A model generated the notes under the pieces. The model searched no databases and was not told the DNA's origin. It saw nothing but the letters and a program-made list of their open reading frames with translations. Below, piece after piece: positions 1 through 11,046 of a DNA stretch of 64,000 bases; position 1 is the stretch's first letter; every line of letters begins with the position of its first letter. The stretch lies in assembly GCF_900220965.1 (NCBI RefSeq), contig NZ_OBQC01000002.1:461176-525175 (forward strand), read 5' to 3'. The position numbers and the translations under genes were made by a program. This DNA is from Ureibacillus acetophenoni. Its GTDB lineage: Bacteria > Bacillota > Bacilli > Bacillales_A > Planococcaceae.

Positions 1-273
1 TAGAACTTTGTCAAACTCATCATCTCTCGCAGTAAGCATAATGATCGGAATGTTTTTCTTTTGACTGCGTAATTCTTTACATATTTCCATTCCATCCATC
101 GTAGGTAGCATTAAATCAAGAAGCATTAAATCAGGTGATTTTTCTATGGCTATATCTAAACCTTCTTTTCCATCGTGGGCTAATAAAACTTCATACCCTG
201 CTTTTTCAAGGTTATACTTTAATAAAGTTGCAATAGAGATTTCATCTTCTACTACTAGAATTACTTTAGACAT
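1..273 (-). CDS. phoP: Response regulator PhoP, N-terminal receiver domain (partial)
   Basis: Only the first 91 codons are in the window; the rest lies beyond position 1. The protein begins MSKVILVVEDEISIATLL and has the receiver-domain acidic pair (VVEDE), the phospho-acceptor Asp in DLMLPTMDG and the Lys/Thr region MLTARDDEFDKVL, all very close to B. subtilis PhoP. The start ATG at 273 has GGAGG at good spacing. Position downstream of mdh matches the B. subtilis mdh-phoP-phoR order. The expected role is the phosphate-starvation regulator partnered with PhoR. The DNA-binding domain cannot be seen, so another OmpR-family member is possible but less likely. Confidence 0.85.
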   Translation of the reverse strand, partial: MSKVILVVEDEISIATLLKYNLEKAGYEVLLAHDGKEGLDIAIEKSPDLMLLDLMLPTMDGMEICKELRSQKKNIPIIMLTARDDEFDKVL

Positions 274-294
274 TCACGTTTCCTCCAAAAATTA

Positions 295-316
295 ATTTGA
301 AACCCCCATTTCAAAT
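295..316 (-). other. Small stem-loop between the MaoC-like gene and phoP
   Basis: Eight-base arms ATTTGAAA and TTTCAAAT flank a six-base loop just upstream of the phoP ribosome-binding site. The following T stretch is short, so it may be a weak terminator or a processing or stability element rather than a full stop. Confidence 0.35.
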
Positions 317-322
317 CGCAGT

Positions 323-760
323 TTATATATGAGGCATAACGGTTATTACACCTTCTATAACCGACTTTTGTTCTTCATTAGTAGCATATACATAAATTTC
401 TACCAAATTTTCAAGAATATTAATATGTTGTACTTCAATTACAATATTAATTGTTTCATAGTGATAAACTGGTTCATTATACATTAAATTTTGTTGGATA
501 ATTCGAGAACCAGGACCTGGAATATGTTTGGAAATCGCTGATGTGATAATTCCATTAAGCATAATTACTGGAACAATAGGTTTTTTGTATGCTGTTTCAG
601 CTGCATAATCGTGTTGAATATAAAGTGGATTATTATCATTTGTTAAGCCTAAATATAATAATAATTCCTTATCCTCAATTTTTTCGGTTAAATGCAACCT
701 ATCTCCAATAGATAATTCATCTGCCTTTTTTCCGAGTTTTATACTCTTTCGTATCAACAA
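323..760 (-). CDS. MaoC-like hot-dog fold protein
   Basis: A 145-residue single-domain protein resembling MaoC/R-hydratase proteins. The hydratase motif region reads TNDNNPLYIQHDYAA, which keeps the Asp, Asn and Pro of the family motif. Tyr stands where the catalytic His is usual, so hydratase activity is uncertain. The start is a TTG at 760 preceded by AAAGGAG eight bases upstream; no ATG competes. It lies between mdh and phoP, a placement I recall for MaoC-like genes in other Bacillales. It is preceded by the mdh terminator, so it probably has its own promoter. Substrate unknown. Confidence 0.7.
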   Translation of the reverse strand: MLIRKSIKLGKKADELSIGDRLHLTEKIEDKELLLYLGLTNDNNPLYIQHDYAAETAYKKPIVPVIMLNGIITSAISKHIPGPGSRIIQQNLMYNEPVYHYETINIVIEVQHINILENLVEIYVYATNEEQKSVIEGVITVMPHI

Positions 761-858
761 CGAAGCAACTCCTTTATCCTCAGTTTATTCAATAGTATCA
801 ATTTTTTCAGAAAATAACAATGAAAGAAAGATGTTGACGACTCAACAATAAAAGAGAA

Positions 859-887
859 GAGTAAGGATATTTACCATGTCCTTACTC
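859..887 (-). terminator. Terminator after mdh
   Basis: Nine-base perfect stem (GAGTAAGGA with TCCTTACTC) followed, on the minus strand, by a T-rich tail TTCTCTTTT. It separates mdh from the MaoC-like gene. Confidence 0.6.
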
Positions 888-908
888 AAAGTTAAACGAC
901 TTTTACTG

Positions 909-1847
909 TTAAATTAAAACGGACATAACCTCACGTACACTTTCAGCAGAAGCATCTAATGCTGATTTCTCTTCTTTCGTTAAATCAAGTTCATAGATTT
1001 TTTCTATACCGTTTGCTCCGAGTAACGTTGGTACTCCTAAATAAATCCCCTCATACCCATACTCCCCTTCTAAATAAGCAATTGACGGTAGGATACGCTT
1101 TTGGTCTTTTATTATTGCCTCGGCCATTTCAACAAGTGAAGCAGCTGGGGCATAATATGCAGAACCATTACCTAGCAAATTAACAATTTCACCGCCTCCA
1201 ACTCGAGTTCGATCTACTATTGCTTGAAGACGATCAGCTGCGATTAACTTTTCCAAAGGAATTCCGCCGGCATAGGAATAGCGAATAAGTGGAACCATTG
1301 TATCGCCATGTCCTCCTAGTACAAATCCTCTAATGTCTTTTACTGAAACGTTTAATTCCTCTGCAACAAAGGCACAAAAACGTGCAGTATCTAATACACC
1401 TGATTGACCAATGACTCTTTCTTTTGGGAAACCTGTTTCTTTAAACACAGTATAAGTCATTGCATCAACTGGATTTGTTAGTACTAAGATAATTGCATTT
1501 GGTGAGTGTTCCTTAATTTGTGTAGAAACAGATTTCATTACTTTTTGATTGATTTGTACTAAATCATCCCGGCTCATTCCAGGTTTTCTTGCAACACCTG
1601 CAGTTATTATGACAATATCCGATTCTTTAGTATCCTCATAATTTGAAGTTCCCATAACATGTGAATCAAACCCTTGAACAGGGGCTGCTTCCCACATATC
1701 TAAAGCTTTTCCTTTTGTCGGATTTTCAGCTTCAGGAATGTCTACTAATACAACATTACCTAATTCCTTTTGAGCCAATAAGAAGGCTGTTGTTGCACCA
1801 GTAAATCCTGCTCCTATGACAGATATTTTTTCACGTTTCATACTCAT
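909..1847 (-). CDS. mdh: Malate dehydrogenase
   Basis: NAD-dependent malate dehydrogenase of the TCA cycle (LDH-like subfamily), interconverting malate and oxaloacetate in the cytoplasm. The dinucleotide-binding GAGFTG is at residues 12-17. [10 protein letters not shown] carries the substrate arginines in the malate-type context, followed by [17 protein letters not shown] (catalytic Asp) and [10 protein letters not shown] (catalytic His). I chose the ATG at 1847, giving 312 aa as in B. subtilis, because GGGAG lies at suitable distance. A longer GTG start at 1859 would put the ribosome-binding site directly on the start codon. It follows icd on the same strand, but a terminator hairpin lies between them. 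Confidence 0.95.
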   Translation of the reverse strand: MSMKREKISVIGAGFTGATTAFLLAQKELGNVVLVDIPEAENPTKGKALDMWEAAPVQGFDSHVMGTSNYEDTKESDIVIITAGVARKPGMSRDDLVQINQKVMKSVSTQIKEHSPNAIILVLTNPVDAMTYTVFKETGFPKERVIGQSGVLDTARFCAFVAEELNVSVKDIRGFVLGGHGDTMVPLIRYSYAGGIPLEKLIAADRLQAIVDRTRVGGGEIVNLLGNGSAYYAPAASLVEMAEAIIKDQKRILPSIAYLEGEYGYEGIYLGVPTLLGANGIEKIYELDLTKEEKSALDASAESVREVMSVLI

Positions 1848-1880
1848 TTGTCTATTCACTCCCTAATTTCCCTATACAAA

Positions 1881-1910
1881 AAGGAAGCATACAAAGATGC
1901 TTCCTTTTTT
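1881..1910 (-). terminator. Terminator between icd and mdh
   Basis: Ten-base perfect arms AAGGAAGCAT and ATGCTTCCTT with a six-base loop, and T runs on both sides. On the minus strand it ends the icd message before mdh; it may be partial, as citZ-icd-mdh are often co-transcribed in Bacillus. Confidence 0.7.
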
Positions 1911-1976
1911 ATACTTGTATTCAATTACAGTATAGACAATGATTTTGTAAAAAAATTCATCATTTAGAAGAAATAA

Positions 1977-3239
1977 TTAAAGGTTTTTAATTAATTCGTT
2001 TGCGAATTCAGAACATTTCACTTCAGTAGCGCCTTCCATTAAACGAGCGAAGTCATAAGTAACTACTTTAGAAGAAATTGTTGTTTCTACAGATTTTGTA
2101 ATTAAATCTGCAGCTTCTTGCCAACCTAAGTGTTCAAGCATTAACACACCAGAAAGTAAAACAGATGATGGGTTTACTTTATCTTGACCAGCATATTTAG
2201 GTGCAGTACCGTGAGTAGCTTCGAAGATAGCATGTCCAGTTACATAGTTAATGTTAGCTCCTGGAGCAATACCGATTCCACCAACTTGTGCAGCTAATGC
2301 ATCAGAAATATAGTCACCATTTAAGTTCATAGTTGCAACAACGTCGAACTCTTTTGGACGAGTTAAAATTTGTTGTAAGAAGATATCAGCGATTGAATCT
2401 TTAACGATGATTTTACCTGCAGCTTCAGCATCAGCTTGTGCTTTGTTAGCAGCTTCTACGCCTTCTTCTTCTTTAATTTTGTCGTATTGGTTCCATGTAA
2501 ATGTTTGATCAGCAAATTCAGTTTCTGCTAATTCATAACCCCATTTTTTGAATCCACCTTCAGTGAATTTCATAATGTTACCTTTGTGAACAAGAGTAAC
2601 TGATGGACGGTTATGTTTGATAGCATATTCAATTGCAGAACGTACTAAGCGCTCTGTACCTTCTTTTGAAACTGGTTTAATACCGATACCTGAAGTTTCT
2701 GGGAAACGGATTTTGTTTACACCCATTTCAGTTTGTAAGAATTCGATGATTTTTTTAGCATCAGCAGATTCTGCTTCATATTCGATACCAGCATAGATAT
2801 CTTCAGTGTTTTCACGGAAGATTACCATATCTACATCTTCTGGACGTTTAACAGGTGATGGAACACCGTCAAAGTGACGTACAGGACGTAAACATACATA
2901 TAAATCTAATTGTTGACGAAGTGCAACGTTAAGAGAACGAATTCCGCCTCCGATTGGAGTTGTAAGAGGTCCTTTAATTGCAATTAGGTATTCATTAATT
3001 TTATCTAAAGTTTCTTGTGGTAACCATTCACCAGTTTGGTTAAATGCTTTTTCCCCAGCTAAAACTTCTAACCATTCAATTTTCTTTTCACCGTTATAAG
3101 CTTTTTCGACTGCAGCATCAATTACTCTTGAAGCTGCCGCCCAAATATCTGGACCAATTCCGTCACCTTCGATGAAAGGAATTACTGGGTTGTTTGGTAC
3201 GTTTAGTACACCATTTTCTACTACAATTTTGTTAGTCAT
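1977..3239 (-). CDS. icd: Isocitrate dehydrogenase (NADP-dependent)
   Basis: A 420-aa enzyme oxidatively decarboxylating isocitrate to 2-oxoglutarate. The substrate loop [14 protein letters not shown] contains the Ser that binds isocitrate, followed by the Arg cluster in [10 protein letters not shown]. Metal and coenzyme regions are seen in [17 protein letters not shown] and [12 protein letters not shown]. The start is the ATG at 3239 ([10 protein letters not shown]) with GGGAGG eight bases upstream; the frame extends ten codons further to a TTG that lacks a ribosome-binding site. It lies 81 bases after citZ on the same strand, forming the citrate-to-2-oxoglutarate module. Confidence 0.95.
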   Translation of the reverse strand: MTNKIVVENGVLNVPNNPVIPFIEGDGIGPDIWAAASRVIDAAVEKAYNGEKKIEWLEVLAGEKAFNQTGEWLPQETLDKINEYLIAIKGPLTTPIGGGIRSLNVALRQQLDLYVCLRPVRHFDGVPSPVKRPEDVDMVIFRENTEDIYAGIEYEAESADAKKIIEFLQTEMGVNKIRFPETSGIGIKPVSKEGTERLVRSAIEYAIKHNRPSVTLVHKGNIMKFTEGGFKKWGYELAETEFADQTFTWNQYDKIKEEEGVEAANKAQADAEAAGKIIVKDSIADIFLQQILTRPKEFDVVATMNLNGDYISDALAAQVGGIGIAPGANINYVTGHAIFEATHGTAPKYAGQDKVNPSSVLLSGVLMLEHLGWQEAADLITKSVETTISSKVVTYDFARLMEGATEVKCSEFANELIKNL

Positions 3240-3268
3240 GAATGTTGCCTCCCTATAATCATAAGTCA

Positions 3269-3295
3269 AGGACTGTGCATTCTATTCACAGTCCT
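3269..3295 (-). other. citZ-icd intergenic stem-loop
   Basis: Nine-base perfect arms AGGACTGTG and CACAGTCCT with a nine-base loop, without a T run on the minus strand. It is more likely a stability or processing structure setting the ratio of citrate synthase to isocitrate dehydrogenase than a true terminator. Confidence 0.45.
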
Positions 3296-3320
3296 AGACA
3301 ATTTTAGCATATTTTAAAAA

Positions 3321-4436
3321 TTAGCGCTCATCGATTGGAATATATTTTTGCATTCCTGGTCCTACGTATTCTGCACGTGGACGGATTAAGCGGTTATTTG
3401 AGTATTGTTCTAGAATATGTGCTAACCAACCTGATGTACGTGAAACAGCAAAGATTGGTGTGAATAAATCATGTTCAATTCCTAGTGAATCGTATACAGA
3501 TGCTGAGAAGAAGTCAACGTTAGCTGGAAGGTTTTTCTGACTAACGATCATGTCATGAATTTTAACTGACATATCATATAGTTCAGGTTTTCCAGTTAAT
3601 TTTGTTAACTTTTCACTCATTACACGTAAGTGTTTTGCACGTGGATCACCTTTACGATATACGCGGTGACCGAAGCCCATGATTTTTTCTTTGTTGTTTA
3701 ATTTTGTTTGGATGTAATCTTCTACCTTATCGATTGAACCGATTTCAGATAACATTTTCATAACTTGTTCGTTAGCTCCACCGTGAAGAGGTCCTTTTAA
3801 AGCACCAATTGCCGATGTAATACCAGAATATACATCTGATAATGTTGCTACACATACACGTGCAGTGAATGTAGATGCATTTAACTCGTGGTCAGCATGT
3901 AATACTAATGCTTTGTCAAATGCTTCAATTTCAATTGCTTCAGGCTCTTTACCGTGTAGCATATATAAGAAGTTTGCTGCATAACCTAATTCAGGTTTTG
4001 GAGCAACTGGTTCTAAACCTCTACGGATACGAGAGAAAGCAGTAACAACCGTTGAGATCTTCGCTTGTAAACGAATCGCTTTACGATAGTTTGCTTCCGG
4101 AGACATTACATCCGCTTCTTCATCATATACACCTAATAGTGAGATTGCAGAGCGTAATGCAGCCATCGGATGAACCGTATTTAATGGATAAGCCTTAAAT
4201 TGATCAAGAATTGCTTGAGGAACTTCAGCATTCTCAGCTAATTGTTGTTTCAATTCAGCAAGCTCATCCGCTTTTGGTAGGCGCGTATGCCATAGTAAAT
4301 ATACAACCTCTTCAAATGTAGCATTGTCTGCTAAATCATCAATGTTGTAGCCTACATATGTAAGTGTGTCGTCGATGATTGAACTGATTTTTGACTCAGC
4401 CGCTACGATACCTTCTAAACCGCGTGTTGCTGTCAT
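3321..4436 (-). CDS. citZ: Citrate synthase
   Basis: A 371-aa type II-like Gram-positive citrate synthase condensing acetyl-CoA and oxaloacetate. The catalytic residues are visible: His in LHADHELNASTF, His in GFGHRVYRKGDPRAKHL, and Asp in NVDFFSASVYDSLGI. The ATG at 4436 has GGGGAG eight bases upstream. It is the first gene of the citZ-icd-mdh block, with a strong sigma-A-type promoter about 110 bases upstream and a cre-like palindrome over the transcription start, consistent with the catabolite repression known for citZ in B. subtilis. Confidence 0.95.
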   Translation of the reverse strand: MTATRGLEGIVAAESKISSIIDDTLTYVGYNIDDLADNATFEEVVYLLWHTRLPKADELAELKQQLAENAEVPQAILDQFKAYPLNTVHPMAALRSAISLLGVYDEEADVMSPEANYRKAIRLQAKISTVVTAFSRIRRGLEPVAPKPELGYAANFLYMLHGKEPEAIEIEAFDKALVLHADHELNASTFTARVCVATLSDVYSGITSAIGALKGPLHGGANEQVMKMLSEIGSIDKVEDYIQTKLNNKEKIMGFGHRVYRKGDPRAKHLRVMSEKLTKLTGKPELYDMSVKIHDMIVSQKNLPANVDFFSASVYDSLGIEHDLFTPIFAVSRTSGWLAHILEQYSNNRLIRPRAEYVGPGMQKYIPIDER

Positions 4437-4528
4437 AATATAATCTCCCCTTATAAAGATTTTGTAAGTGCTTTCTTTTCATTTTAGAAAAAGGACACTT
4501 AGATTAGTTCTGCTCAATGAACCTATAA

Positions 4529-4576
4529 GTAAATCGCTTACAAGTTTATTATAATCAATTTTGTCGTCTTTGTGAA
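4529..4576 (-). promoter_or_regulatory. citZ promoter with overlapping cre-like site
   Basis: On the minus strand the -35 TTCACA (4571-4576) and -10 TATAAT (4548-4553) are separated by exactly 17 bases. Six bases beyond the -10 lies TGTAAGCGATTTAC (4529-4542), which keeps the CcpA-site core TGTAAGCG and matches 12 of 14 consensus positions. Its location at the start site suits repression. Binding is inferred from sequence only. Confidence 0.65.
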
Positions 4577-4688
4577 TGAAATTACTAGAATTAAAGTAAA
4601 AATCGAAAATAGAACGAGAAAATTGCACGAAAGAGAATTTCTTATTAACGTACGAGATTTTACATACATTAAATAGAGGTGAGAATTA

Positions 4689-5654
4689 ATGAAGATGCAA
4701 AAATTAAATGAATTTCCTTTTAAAAGTGGAATTAAATTTATTGTATTAGCTGTATATTTATTAATTATTTGGTTTGTTTTTCCAATATCAATTGCAATTT
4801 TTTTTGCCTATTTAATATTTCCAGTAGTTGAATTTTGTAATAAGCGATTAAAACTTCCTTACATACTAAGTGCTATCACTATATCTATATTAATATTTAT
4901 TCTAATTTATTCATTAATTTATATTACTATACAAAGTTTAATTAGTATTTACCCTGAATTACAACAACATATAGCTAAAATCCCTCTAATAGATACCGCT
5001 AGCTTTCAAATATTCGAAACTATTTACGAACAATCCATGTCTTTAATTGACTCTTTAATTTTAACCATCGTTAACTCAATTCAAATAGTTTTTAATTATA
5101 TATTTGAATTTTTTATCTTTCTATTAGCATTTTTCTTTTCTTTGTTCGAATCGAGAAAAGATCGGGCATGGTTCTTTCTCTATGTTCCAAAGGCTTATCG
5201 ATCAGAATGGAAGCAATATTTTACACGAGCTATTGATTTAATAGGTTATTTCTTATTTGTTGGGTTTCAATTATTTATGATTACATTCTTTTTACTAAGT
5301 TGCGGTTTCTCACTTTTAAAATTCGAACAACCTATAAGTAAAGCATTTCTAATTGCGATAGCAGATTTCTTACCATTCTTCGGTATTGGTATTTTCCTTG
5401 TACCGGCAGCAGTCTATTTCTTTTTTGTTGGACAAAGTACATTGGCCATCGCTATTTTAGTTTTATTTTTGTTTATCATGCTGACTAGACAAATAACAGA
5501 GTCCATGTTGTGGGCAAAAACTTTTCAATTGCGAGCCATCCATTCATTTTTCATAAGTGCTGCATCAATATTAATGTTCGGGATATATGGTATTTTACTA
5601 AGTCCATTCATTATTTTAATAGCACTTAAAATGAAACAAAAATCTACCTATTAA
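4689..5654 (+). CDS. ytvI: AI-2E family transporter (YtvI-like)
   Basis: A 321-aa polytopic membrane protein of the AI-2E/PerM superfamily. Hydrophobic segments occur near residues 14-50, 55-80, 130-155, 185-235, 240-265 and 285-315, with the family's large loop between the third and fourth. ATG at 4689 follows AGAGGTGA. The position next to citZ and opposite fxsA matches ytvI and ytwI (fxsA) in B. subtilis. The transported substrate is unknown. It converges on fxsA, overlapping its end by 11 bases. Confidence 0.85.
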   Translation: MKMQKLNEFPFKSGIKFIVLAVYLLIIWFVFPISIAIFFAYLIFPVVEFCNKRLKLPYILSAITISILIFILIYSLIYITIQSLISIYPELQQHIAKIPLIDTASFQIFETIYEQSMSLIDSLILTIVNSIQIVFNYIFEFFIFLLAFFFSLFESRKDRAWFFLYVPKAYRSEWKQYFTRAIDLIGYFLFVGFQLFMITFFLLSCGFSLLKFEQPISKAFLIAIADFLPFFGIGIFLVPAAVYFFFVGQSTLAIAILVLFLFIMLTRQITESMLWAKTFQLRAIHSFFISAASILMFGIYGILLSPFIILIALKMKQKSTY

Positions 5655-6033
5655 TAATATAAACGTTTCCACTTTCCATTTTCTTACGTAACCATTTATA
5701 AATAGATGGTTTATAAAGTTTTCGAGTAAAACTAAAAATAAGTGTAAAACCGATAACATCTGTTAAAAACCCTGGTAAAGCTAATAGTATACCTCCAACG
5801 AATATTAAAAATGTATCGACCATTAAGGGGCCAGGTGGTTCACCCTGATTGATACTATGTTGCAAGTTTTGTACGGATTTCATGCCCAGTTTTTTTGATA
5901 CAGCGATTCCAATAATTGAAGTAAGGATGATTAATAATAGAGTGTTAAATACTCCAATTAAGTTACCTACTAATATAAACAAAGCTATTTCAACTAATAT
6001 AAAAGCTATTAGAGTAAATAATATTTTTCTCAT
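5644..6033 (-). CDS. fxsA: FxsA family membrane protein
   Basis: A 129-aa protein with hydrophobic segments near residues 5-45 and a further membrane region around 70-100, with a short basic C-terminus, as in FxsA/YtwI. E. coli FxsA relieves phage exclusion when overproduced; the normal role in Bacillales is unknown. The ATG at 6033 is preceded by GGGGGA. The gene lies upstream of citZ on the same strand as pyk, separated from pyk by a strong terminator. Confidence 0.85.
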   Translation of the reverse strand: MRKILFTLIAFILVEIALFILVGNLIGVFNTLLLIILTSIIGIAVSKKLGMKSVQNLQHSINQGEPPGPLMVDTFLIFVGGILLALPGFLTDVIGFTLIFSFTRKLYKPSIYKWLRKKMESGNVYIINR

Positions 6034-6124
6034 ATGATTCCCCCAATTCGTTACTATTAAAACTTTATCTCATAATTTACGTTCATACAAATTGAAAGAT
6101 TCATTTATGAATCATTTAGAAAAT

Positions 6125-6162
6125 AAAAGTAGACAAAACTATTTTACGTTTTGTCTACTTTT
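6125..6162 (-). terminator. Terminator downstream of pyk
   Basis: Fifteen-base perfect stem (arms AAAAGTAGACAAAAC and GTTTTGTCTACTTTT) with an eight-base loop and T-rich flanks on both strands. It ends the pfkA-pyk message. Confidence 0.85.
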
Positions 6163-6173
6163 ATGTTTATTTG

Positions 6174-7934
6174 TTATAAAACACTTGCATGTCCTTTATA
6201 TATAACGCCTGTTTCTGCATCCATCGTAATTTCTTGGCCATGTCTTATTAAGGTTGTTGCTTCTTTTACACCAACAATAACTGGAATACCTAAGCTCAAT
6301 CCGACAACTGCTGCATGGCTCGTTAAGCCGCCTTCCTCTGTAATGATACCAACACATTTTTCAATCACTGGCATCATTTCACGATCAGTCCCAATAGTCA
6401 CCAATATACATCCTTCTGTGTCGTATGCCTTTGCTTCATCTGCATTATTTACAACTACTGCTTTAGAAACGACAGACTCTTTTCCAATCCCTTGTCCACG
6501 TGCAAGAAGATCACCAATAACATGTACTTTCATTAAGTTTGTTGTTCCTGCTTCACCTACTGGTACACCAGCTGTAATTACAACAACATCACCGTGGTCA
6601 ACATATTTATATTTTAATGCTTCATCAACCGATAATTCTAAAATTTCATCTGTTGTCGTTACTTTTGGAGTTACGATTGGCGTAACACCCCACACAAGAG
6701 TTAATTTTTGGGCTGTCGTAGCCTCATTTGTAATTCCAATAATTGGTACACCTGGACGATATTTTGCAATCATTTTCGCTGTAGTACCACTAGAAGTAGG
6801 AGCTAATACTGCCTTAACTCCTAAGTTTATGGAAGTATATGAAACGGCTTGTGAAAGAGCTTCTGTCATTGTTGTACCTTTTTCACGACTTCTAGTTGAT
6901 ACAATCGAACGATAATCTAATGAGTTTTCAGTGTATTCCGCGATTTTGTTCATTGTTTTAACTGAATCTACTGGATAAAGCCCAGCTGCAGTTTCTCCAG
7001 ATAACATGATGGCATCTGTACCATCAATAATAGCGTTTGCTACATCACTTGCCTCAGCACGCGTAGGTCTAGGATTTCTTTGCATAGAATCTAACATTTG
7101 TGTTGCTGTAATAACAGGCTTTCCAACTTGGTTACATTTTTTAATTAATGTTTTTTGAACTAATGGTACTTCTTCAGCAGGAATCTCAACCCCTAGGTCT
7201 CCGCGCGCAACCATCAGGCCATCAGACACTTCAATAATTTCATCTATGTTATCTACACCTTGTTGGTTTTCAATTTTAGGGATAATTTGAATATGACTGC
7301 CGCCATTTTGTTCTAATAATTCACGAATTTCTAGTACATCTTTAGCCGTACGAACAAACGATGCAGCGATAAAGTCAACGCCTTGCTCGATTCCAAATAA
7401 AATATCTTGTGCATCTTTTTCAGTAATACCAGGAAGATTTACAGAAACCCCAGGTACGTTTACACCCTTTTTATTTTTTAATACTCCAGCATTTTCCACA
7501 ATTGTATGGATTACACCCTTGTCAGTATCCTTAGCTAAAACACGTAATTCAATTAAACCATCATCAAGTAAAATCTTATCGTTTTGATCCACATCTACTA
7601 TAAGTTGATCGTAAGTGACCGAGAATACATTTTCATCGCCTTCAACTTCTTCCATTGAAATGTCAATAACTTGTCCACGAGTAAGATGTACTTCACCGTT
7701 CTTCATATTATGTGTACGAATTTCTGGCCCTTTTGTATCAAGTAAAATACCAATTGTTCGATTCAATTTGGCAGCAACTTCTCTAATCGTTGCAATTCTT
7801 ACCGCATGTTCATCGTGGGAACCATGGGAAAAGTTTAAACGTGCCACATTCATGCCTGCTACTATTAACTGTTCTAGAACTTCTGGTGATTCACTTGCTG
7901 GTCCAATTGTACATACTATTTTCGTTTTTCTCAT
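6174..7934 (-). CDS. pyk: Pyruvate kinase with extra C-terminal PEP-utiliser-like domain
   Basis: A 586-aa enzyme transferring phosphate from phosphoenolpyruvate to ADP. The N-terminal barrel shows [21 protein letters not shown], the catalytic Lys in [10 protein letters not shown] and [12 protein letters not shown]. After the usual 475 residues there is the extra C-terminal segment typical of Bacillus enzymes, ending in [11 protein letters not shown], which resembles the phosphohistidine domain of PEP-utilising enzymes. The ATG at 7934 has CGGAG upstream. It is the second gene of pfkA-pyk, 29 bases after pfkA. Confidence 0.96.
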   Translation of the reverse strand: MRKTKIVCTIGPASESPEVLEQLIVAGMNVARLNFSHGSHDEHAVRIATIREVAAKLNRTIGILLDTKGPEIRTHNMKNGEVHLTRGQVIDISMEEVEGDENVFSVTYDQLIVDVDQNDKILLDDGLIELRVLAKDTDKGVIHTIVENAGVLKNKKGVNVPGVSVNLPGITEKDAQDILFGIEQGVDFIAASFVRTAKDVLEIRELLEQNGGSHIQIIPKIENQQGVDNIDEIIEVSDGLMVARGDLGVEIPAEEVPLVQKTLIKKCNQVGKPVITATQMLDSMQRNPRPTRAEASDVANAIIDGTDAIMLSGETAAGLYPVDSVKTMNKIAEYTENSLDYRSIVSTRSREKGTTMTEALSQAVSYTSINLGVKAVLAPTSSGTTAKMIAKYRPGVPIIGITNEATTAQKLTLVWGVTPIVTPKVTTTDEILELSVDEALKYKYVDHGDVVVITAGVPVGEAGTTNLMKVHVIGDLLARGQGIGKESVVSKAVVVNNADEAKAYDTEGCILVTIGTDREMMPVIEKCVGIITEEGGLTSHAAVVGLSLGIPVIVGVKEATTLIRHGQEITMDAETGVIYKGHASVL

Positions 7935-7963
7935 TTATTTATCGCTCCGTTTTTTACTATTAT

Positions 7964-8929
<966 letters not shown>

Positions 8930-9154
8930 CTACCTCCTAATCTTTCCTCATATTTAACACATTATCATAAAATGGAATTAATGTAATGATTATAAGAAGT
9001 TAAAATTGCTACTTTTACAAAAAAATTATATTTATACCAGCGTTAGTTATTGTTTTTACAATTTCATGATTTCTTGATGACAATTCAAATATTCCTTACA
9101 AAGTTTCCACATGTTGAAAAAAATATATTCTGTTTCACTAAAAGTTTAATATAT

Positions 9155-9191
9155 AAAAAACGACAAAACCTTTTAATAAAGATTTTGCCGA
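9155..9191 (-). terminator. Terminator after accA
   Basis: A 13-pair stem with two G-U type pairs (CGGCAAAATCTTT with AAAGGTTTTGTCG), three-base loop, then T6 on the minus strand: a classic intrinsic terminator closing accD-accA. Confidence 0.85.
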
Positions 9192-9198
9192 GTTTAAT

Positions 9199-10155
9199 TT
9201 ATTGTTCAATAAATTCACCAATTACTCTAAATTTATTGTAACGATCTTCGATTAGCTCCTCAGATGATAACAATTGTAATTTTGATAATTCCTCTAATAG
9301 ACATTCTTTAATAGCAAGTGCTTGTGCATTTATGTTTCTATGTGCACCACCAGATATTTCAGGAATTATGCCATCAATTATTTCCATTCTCTTTAAATCT
9401 TGGGCTGTAATTTTCATTGCTTCGGCTGCTTGTTTTGCTAAACTCGCATCCTTCCAAAGAATAGATGCTGCACCTTCAGGAGAAATAACAGAGTATGTTG
9501 AGTTTTCAAGCATGAAGATACGATTAGCAACACCTAATGCTAGTGCTCCACCACTACCACCTTCACCTATAACAATGCTGATTACAGGAACTTTTAATCC
9601 AGCCATCTCAAACAAATTCTTTGCAATTGCTTCACTTTGACCACGCTCTTCCGCAGCTTTACCAGGATAAGCTCCTTTTGTATCTATAAAACAAAGAATT
9701 GGTCGGCCAAATTTTTCAGCTTGTTTCATTAATCGAAGAGCTTTTCTGTAACCTTCTGGATGTGGCATACCAAAGTTTCTTCGAATATTTTCTTTTGTTG
9801 CCTTTCCACGTTGATGACCAATAATTGTAATCGGCTGATCTTCGAAGAATGCAATACCACCAACAATTGCTTCATCGTCACGGAAAGTACGATCTCCATG
9901 AAATTCAACAAAGTCCGTGAAAATTTCTTTTATATAATCTAATGTCGTTGGACGCTCAGGATGTCTAGCTACTTGAACACGATCCCAAGGTTCCATATTT
10001 GAATAAACCTTAATTTCTAACTGTTTAAGTCGTGTTTCAAGAGTTTTAATTTCATCAGACATATCAACATCGGCTTTACTTGCGATGTCTTTTAACTCAT
10101 CTATTTTTTCACGTAGTTTAATAACCGGTTCTTCAAAAGCCATATTTTTAGCCAT
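9199..10155 (-). CDS. accA: Acetyl-CoA carboxylase carboxyltransferase subunit alpha
   Basis: A 318-aa alpha subunit of the carboxyltransferase that moves CO2 from biotin to acetyl-CoA, giving malonyl-CoA. The crotonase-like core contains [18 protein letters not shown] and [14 protein letters not shown], both hallmarks of AccA. The ATG at 10155 has AAGGAGG at good spacing, and the gene overlaps the end of accD by eight bases, implying translational coupling and equal subunit supply. The pair sits between a FadR-type regulator gene and pfkA-pyk, as in Bacillus. Confidence 0.96.
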   Translation of the reverse strand: MAKNMAFEEPVIKLREKIDELKDIASKADVDMSDEIKTLETRLKQLEIKVYSNMEPWDRVQVARHPERPTTLDYIKEIFTDFVEFHGDRTFRDDEAIVGGIAFFEDQPITIIGHQRGKATKENIRRNFGMPHPEGYRKALRLMKQAEKFGRPILCFIDTKGAYPGKAAEERGQSEAIAKNLFEMAGLKVPVISIVIGEGGSGGALALGVANRIFMLENSTYSVISPEGAASILWKDASLAKQAAEAMKITAQDLKRMEIIDGIIPEISGGAHRNINAQALAIKECLLEELSKLQLLSSEELIEDRYNKFRVIGEFIEQ

Positions 10156-11023
10156 TTGAAACTCCTCCTTTTCGATGAATTTTTACGATTGTTGCTACCT
10201 TTTCTCGCATTTCTTTACGATGGAAAATAGCATCTAATTGTCCATGTGCAAGTAAAAATTCTGCTGTTTGGAAGTCATCAGGTAATTTTTCTCGTACAGT
10301 TTGCTCAATAACACGACGACCAGCAAAACCAATTAATGCTTTTGGTTCTGCTAAATTTATATCACCAAGTGATGCAAAGCTTGCTGAAACCCCACCAGTT
10401 GTTGGATGTGTCATGATAGATATAAATAATAAACCATTGTCACTATGACGTTTCAATGCAACACTTGTTTTCGCCATTTGCATAAGGGAAAGGACGCCTT
10501 CTTGCATACGAGCCCCACCACTTGCAGTGAAAATTATGAACGGTGTTTTTAATTCAGTAGCTTTTTCAATCGCTCTTGTAATTTTTTCACCAACTACAGA
10601 ACCCATTGATCCCATACGGAAATGTGAGTCCATGATTGCTACAACTACACGCTCACCTTTTAACTGACCAACACCTGTTAACACTGCTTCATTTAACTCG
10701 GTCTTAATCATATCTACTTCAATTTTTTCTATATAAGATGGGAACTTTAATGGATTAGATGTTTGTAAATGATCATCTAAAGATTCAAAAGTCCCTTTAT
10801 CTAAGAAATAATCCACTCTTTCCCATGCAGTTAATTTATAATGATGATCACAATTCGGACAAACTTTGAAATTGTTCTCTAATTCTTTTGTTAAATATAT
10901 TTTTTTACATTCTGGACACTTTGTCATTAAATCAGCGGGAAATTCATTTTCTTTCTTACCTTCGATAACTACCCCGCCTTTTGATTTCTTACGATTCAAC
11001 GTTAAAAAGTTCTTAATCGCCAT
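10148..11023 (-). CDS. accD: Acetyl-CoA carboxylase carboxyltransferase subunit beta
   Basis: A 291-aa beta subunit partnering AccA. A zinc ribbon CPEC...CPNC lies near residues 36-58, followed by the crotonase-like domain with [12 protein letters not shown] and [18 protein letters not shown]. Two adjacent ATG codons (11026 and 11023) follow an AGGGGG ribosome-binding site; the second has the better spacing and is used here. It lies 23 bases downstream of the FadR-type regulator gene and may be in the same operon. Confidence 0.95.
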   Translation of the reverse strand: MAIKNFLTLNRKKSKGGVVIEGKKENEFPADLMTKCPECKKIYLTKELENNFKVCPNCDHHYKLTAWERVDYFLDKGTFESLDDHLQTSNPLKFPSYIEKIEVDMIKTELNEAVLTGVGQLKGERVVVAIMDSHFRMGSMGSVVGEKITRAIEKATELKTPFIIFTASGGARMQEGVLSLMQMAKTSVALKRHSDNGLLFISIMTHPTTGGVSASFASLGDINLAEPKALIGFAGRRVIEQTVREKLPDDFQTAEFLLAHGQLDAIFHRKEMREKVATIVKIHRKGGVSNG

Positions 11024-11046
11024 CATAATCCCCCTTATGGTAAATA

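Noticed and set aside
6151-6915. A 254-codon plus-strand frame opposite pyk
   Set aside because: It is antisense to the highly conserved C-terminus of pyruvate kinase; composition is that of a shadow frame.
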